Shown here one piece after another: positions 61,358 to 64,000 of a DNA stretch of 64,000 nt. Numbering within the stretch: the stretch's first letter is position 1; each line of letters starts with the position of its first letter. Both the position numbers and the translations under genes were made by a program. This stretch comes from Flavobacteriales bacterium (lineage in GTDB: Bacteria; Bacteroidota; Bacteroidia; Flavobacteriales; UBA7430): the NCBI GenBank assembly GCA_022425195.1, contig JAKMFX010000011.1:54075-118074 (forward strand). Direction: 5' to 3'. The notes under the pieces were generated by a model. It had not been told where the DNA came from, made no database searches, and saw only the letters and a program-made list of their open reading frames with translations.

Positions 61358-64000
61358 ATGAAAAATACAGACAAAAAAACAATGTTCCTATTAATGCTAT
61401 TCTTTTGCGGTAGTTTAGGAGCAATTGCACAAACCTTAGGGTTTAATTATCAAGCCATTATCAAATCAGACCCTTCCAATAGTTTTGAATTCTATGGAGA
61501 AACGGTAAGCCTAAATTTTTTCGCCAGTAGTGATGTCGCTCTGCGATTCTCAGTTCTCAATGCATCGGGGGAAAAAGAATATATAGAAGAACATTTCACT
61601 ACAACAAACGCTCTAGGTGAAGTGAATCTAACGGTAGGTGCTGGAATTCCATCCCAAGGAGATTTTAGCGATATTGTTTGGAATGGGACCAAGAAACAAC
61701 TGTCTGTAGAAATCGACTATGCGGCAAATGGATCATCCTATCAATATAGCAATACACAAGATCTTCTATATCTGCCACATCCCAACAATTCATTAAATAT
61801 CGGACTGTTTTCGGATATTAAAGATTCTATCTCTGTCATACAGACGAATTTGGCTAAAAATCAGACGGAAAGTGTCGCAGCAGATTTAGCTTTGCAAAAC
61901 ACCATTGATATTCTTCGAGTCGATGTTTCGGCGAACTCCAATAAAATAGGGGTCACTACTGAGCAGTCAGAAACCATCACATCGAATGCTACGGCACTTA
62001 GTGACTTGGAAACTACCGTAAATCAAAATAAAACCATATCCGAAACCGCAGACGCTACCCTTCAGGGAACTATTGATGGGCTCGGCACTGCGGTAAGCGG
62101 CAACAAGGCGGCCCATGAATTGGCATTGACAGATTTGGAGACTACAATAGGTCAAAACAAAACCGCATCCGAAACTACAGACGCTAGCCTTCAGGGAACT
62201 ATTGATGGGCTCAGCACTACGGTAATCGCCAACAAGGCGGCCCATGAATTGGCATTGACAGATTTGGAGACCACAATAGGTCAAAACAAAACCGCATCCG
62301 AAAGCGCAGACGCTACCCTTCAGGGAACTATTGATGGGCTTAGCACTACGGTAATCGCCAACAAGACGGCTCATGAATTGGCATTGACAGATTTGGAGAC
62401 TACAATAGGTCAAAACAAAACTGCATCCGAAAGTGCAGACGCTAACTTTCAGGGAACTATTGATGGGCTCGGCACTGCGGTAAGCGCCAACAAGGCGGCC
62501 CATGAATTGGCATTGATAGATTTGAATACCCAGGTAGAGGGCAATGAAAATGAACTCAAGACCACTGTCAAATCCGTAAATGGATCAAATCCGGATATGA
62601 GTGGAAATGTAGTTGTATCCTTAGCTGCAGTAAATACGGGAACACTTGCCGCCAAACCATTGACCACAAATGCTCAAGAAAAAGGAGACATGTATATTGT
62701 TTCTGGTGATTCATTTGAAAACAATGGTCGAACCTTTATTAGTGACGGGGAAGAATGGCGTGAAATCACATCGAATACAGCTGCTACAGACAATAGATAT
62801 GTGAATCAAAGTGGTGATGAAATGCAGGGTAATCTGAATTTAGGGATGAATGACATCGTCAATGTAAATGATATAACTGCCGTCACTTTAAATGGTAATT
62901 TGACCGGTAATGTAACTGCAACAAGCGTATTGGCTGATGGCGTAGTAGCCACCACTCAAAACCCCAACAATAATTCTACCAAAGTCGCTACCACAGAATA
63001 CGTAGATCAAGCAGACCATGGTTTGCAAAGTACTATTGATGTATTAAATAATACGGTATCGGATCACAAGTTAGCGCACGAAACGGCATTGACGGATTTA
63101 AATACCAAAGTAGATGGCAATACCAATGAACTCAATACCACTGTTAAAGTTGTAAATGGGGTATTCCCAGATGTTGACGGTAAAGTGGTGATATCTCTTA
63201 CTGGTGTGGAAACAGGAACATTAAATGGAAGACCAATTTCAGTACCTAAAGAAGGGGATATGTATGTTGTTTCTAATGATACGGATGGAGATAATAATGG
63301 AAGAACTTTCATTAGTGATGGCAATACCTGGCATGAAATTACTTCAAATACGAATGCAACTGATAGTAGGTATTTGAACCTTAGTGGTGATCAAATGCTA
63401 GGAACTCTTGATATGGGTAGTCAAAACATCACCAATCCTGGGATGATAGATGGCAGGGATGTTGCTGCAGACGGTACCATGCTGGATGCCATCCAAACCG
63501 GATCGGGATTGGCTACAGATGGAGCTTACACTGTAAACATTGGAACCCACTACCTTGATGCAGCAGGATCACTTGATGATGCTGACGATAGGTTGGATAC
63601 ACAGATAAAAACAAATGCTGATGCCATTACAACAAACACCTCTGGAGTAGCCAATAATGCATCAGACATTGCAACGAATGTATCAGCAATTGCATTAAAC
63701 ACAGATAAAACAGCCATTACTACTGAACAAGCAACAGCCATAACAACGAACACTTCTGGAGTATCTACGAATGCAAGTGCAATCGCTGGGATTCAAACCG
63801 ATTTAACCTCGGTAGACAACCAAGCTTTGAGCTTGGAGGGAAACACCCTTAGTTTGGATGATGGAGGAAGTGTAGATGTAAGTGCAGCCACTGCAGTAGC
63901 AACGAATACAGCCGCCATTACAGCGAACACCTCTGGAGTGGCCGATAATGCATCAGACATTGCAACGAATGCCACAGCCATTGCATTAAACACAGATAAA
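61358..64000 (+). CDS. Giant fibre-like exported repeat protein, 3' truncated by window edge
   Basis: An 881-codon frame from ATG 61358 stays open to the last base of the window; I read every codon. The signal peptide is at about residues 1-25 (cleavage near GAIAQ). An N-terminal beta-rich domain (residues 26-150, GFNYQAIIK... SLNFFASSDVALRFSVL) is of a kind common at the start of flavobacterial surface proteins. Four 43-residue repeats cover residues 214-385. Two copies of a module start at residues 386 and 578 (GDMYIVS, GRTFISDG, W.EITSNT, SGDEMQGNLNLGMNDI), the first with NNSTKVATTEYVDQA, a phage tail-fibre-like motif. From residue 747 there are IxxNTxx heptads and LSLEGNTLSLDDGGSVDVS. Together these suggest a long, probably trimeric, surface fibre. 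Secretion route and function are inference; the C-terminus is not visible. Confidence 0.88.
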   Translation, partial: MKNTDKKTMFLLMLFFCGSLGAIAQTLGFNYQAIIKSDPSNSFEFYGETVSLNFFASSDVALRFSVLNASGEKEYIEEHFTTTNALGEVNLTVGAGIPSQGDFSDIVWNGTKKQLSVEIDYAANGSSYQYSNTQDLLYLPHPNNSLNIGLFSDIKDSISVIQTNLAKNQTESVAADLALQNTIDILRVDVSANSNKIGVTTEQSETITSNATALSDLETTVNQNKTISETADATLQGTIDGLGTAVSGNKAAHELALTDLETTIGQNKTASETTDASLQGTIDGLSTTVIANKAAHELALTDLETTIGQNKTASESADATLQGTIDGLSTTVIANKTAHELALTDLETTIGQNKTASESADANFQGTIDGLGTAVSANKAAHELALIDLNTQVEGNENELKTTVKSVNGSNPDMSGNVVVSLAAVNTGTLAAKPLTTNAQEKGDMYIVSGDSFENNGRTFISDGEEWREITSNTAATDNRYVNQSGDEMQGNLNLGMNDIVNVNDITAVTLNGNLTGNVTATSVLADGVVATTQNPNNNSTKVATTEYVDQADHGLQSTIDVLNNTVSDHKLAHETALTDLNTKVDGNTNELNTTVKVVNGVFPDVDGKVVISLTGVETGTLNGRPISVPKEGDMYVVSNDTDGDNNGRTFISDGNTWHEITSNTNATDSRYLNLSGDQMLGTLDMGSQNITNPGMIDGRDVAADGTMLDAIQTGSGLATDGAYTVNIGTHYLDAAGSLDDADDRLDTQIKTNADAITTNTSGVANNASDIATNVSAIALNTDKTAITTEQATAITTNTSGVSTNASAIAGIQTDLTSVDNQALSLEGNTLSLDDGGSVDVSAATAVATNTAAITANTSGVADNASDIATNATAIALNTDK
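61997..62512 (+). repeat. Four tandem in-frame 129-bp repeats in the fibre gene
   Basis: Units start at 61997, 62126, 62255 and 62384, each exactly 129 bases (43 codons). Units 2 and 3 differ at about eight of 129 positions. Protein unit core: TLQGTIDGLSTTVIANKAAH. Confidence 0.92.
62513..63420 (+). repeat. Two diverged copies of a 192-residue tail-fibre-like module
   Basis: Copy 1 starts at 62513 and copy 2 at 63089, 576 bases apart and in frame. Shared landmarks are NEL.TTVK, GDMY.VS, NNGRTFISDG, EITSNT.ATD.RY and SGD.M.G.L.MG. Copy 2 diverges after about 63420. Confidence 0.75.

Noticed and set aside
61967-62503. Minus-strand open frame of 178 codons with repeated peptides, opposite the fibre repeats
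   Set aside because: It is a shadow of the 129-bp repeats of the plus-strand fibre gene; the plus frame is continuous with a signal peptide and the minus frame has no start context or promoter.
61997-63420. Repeats considered as a CRISPR array
   Set aside because: Units are 129 or 576 bp, contiguous without spacers and in coding frame.
61358-64000. Prophage tail region
   Set aside because: Only tail-fibre-like motifs are present; no capsid, tail, integrase or lysis genes are in the window, and the protein has a signal peptide.

Overview
The window is AT-rich chromosomal DNA from a Bacteroidota bacterium, most likely order Flavobacteriales. Four things point there: two proteins with type IX secretion (T9SS) C-terminal sorting domains, TonB-dependent receptors with a DUF4249 lipoprotein, many upstream regions with the Bacteroidota -7 promoter box TAnnTTTG, and flavobacterial-type gene sets (ccmB-C-D-E-F with a DUF2520 gene, kdsC, ubiA and maf; kdsD-tatC-lptB). 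Most of the window is housekeeping chromosome. I see no tRNA, rRNA, IS element, CRISPR array or prophage block.

Layout. 1-9.1 kb: the 3' end of comEC, a TrmH-type methyltransferase, a tandem pair of cold shock genes, rluF, a DbpA-like RNA helicase, a SlyD-like isomerase, a TrkH potassium transporter with a heptose-kinase-like PfkB protein, and an aminotransferase. 9.3-13.9 kb (+): queE, a PorE-like TPR/propeller/OmpA protein, HMG-CoA lyase and a DEAD-box helicase. 13.9-22.4 kb (-): an RhlE helicase, then a nine-gene operon running from ccmB to maf. 22.5-28.2 kb (+): two TonB-receptor-like barrels and a DUF4249 lipoprotein. 28.3-45 kb: pyrD, hisS, MFS transporter, xerD, aroQ, mazG, ABC permease, RhlE helicase, guaA, lysA, NlpC/P60 peptidase, MBL hydrolase, M20 amidohydrolase and recQ. 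45-49.9 kb: kdsD, tatC, lptB, pssA and lnt, a cell-envelope cluster. 50-54.3 kb: a PNGase F-like T9SS cargo protein, ZIP transporter, methyltransferase and TauE/SafE permease. 54.5-64 kb (+): a large surface-protein region. It holds a 1026-residue TPR protein with a beta-barrel partner, then a three-gene cassette: a small T9SS cargo protein, a barrel with a degenerate OmpA domain, and a very long fibre-like protein that runs off the end of the window.

The least ordinary part is this last cassette. The fibre gene (61358 to beyond 64000) is open to the window edge. It carries four in-frame 129-bp repeats, two copies of a phage-tail-fibre-like module, and a heptad region of the IxxNTxx type known from trimeric adhesin stalks. 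Other points worth a second look are a CxxxY-type CcmE, three genes whose -7 box lies exactly four bases before the ATG (predicted leaderless mRNAs), and a PNGase F homologue that seems to lack one active-site glutamate. KdsC, KdsD, the heptose kinase and LptB together indicate an LPS-type outer membrane with Kdo and heptose.
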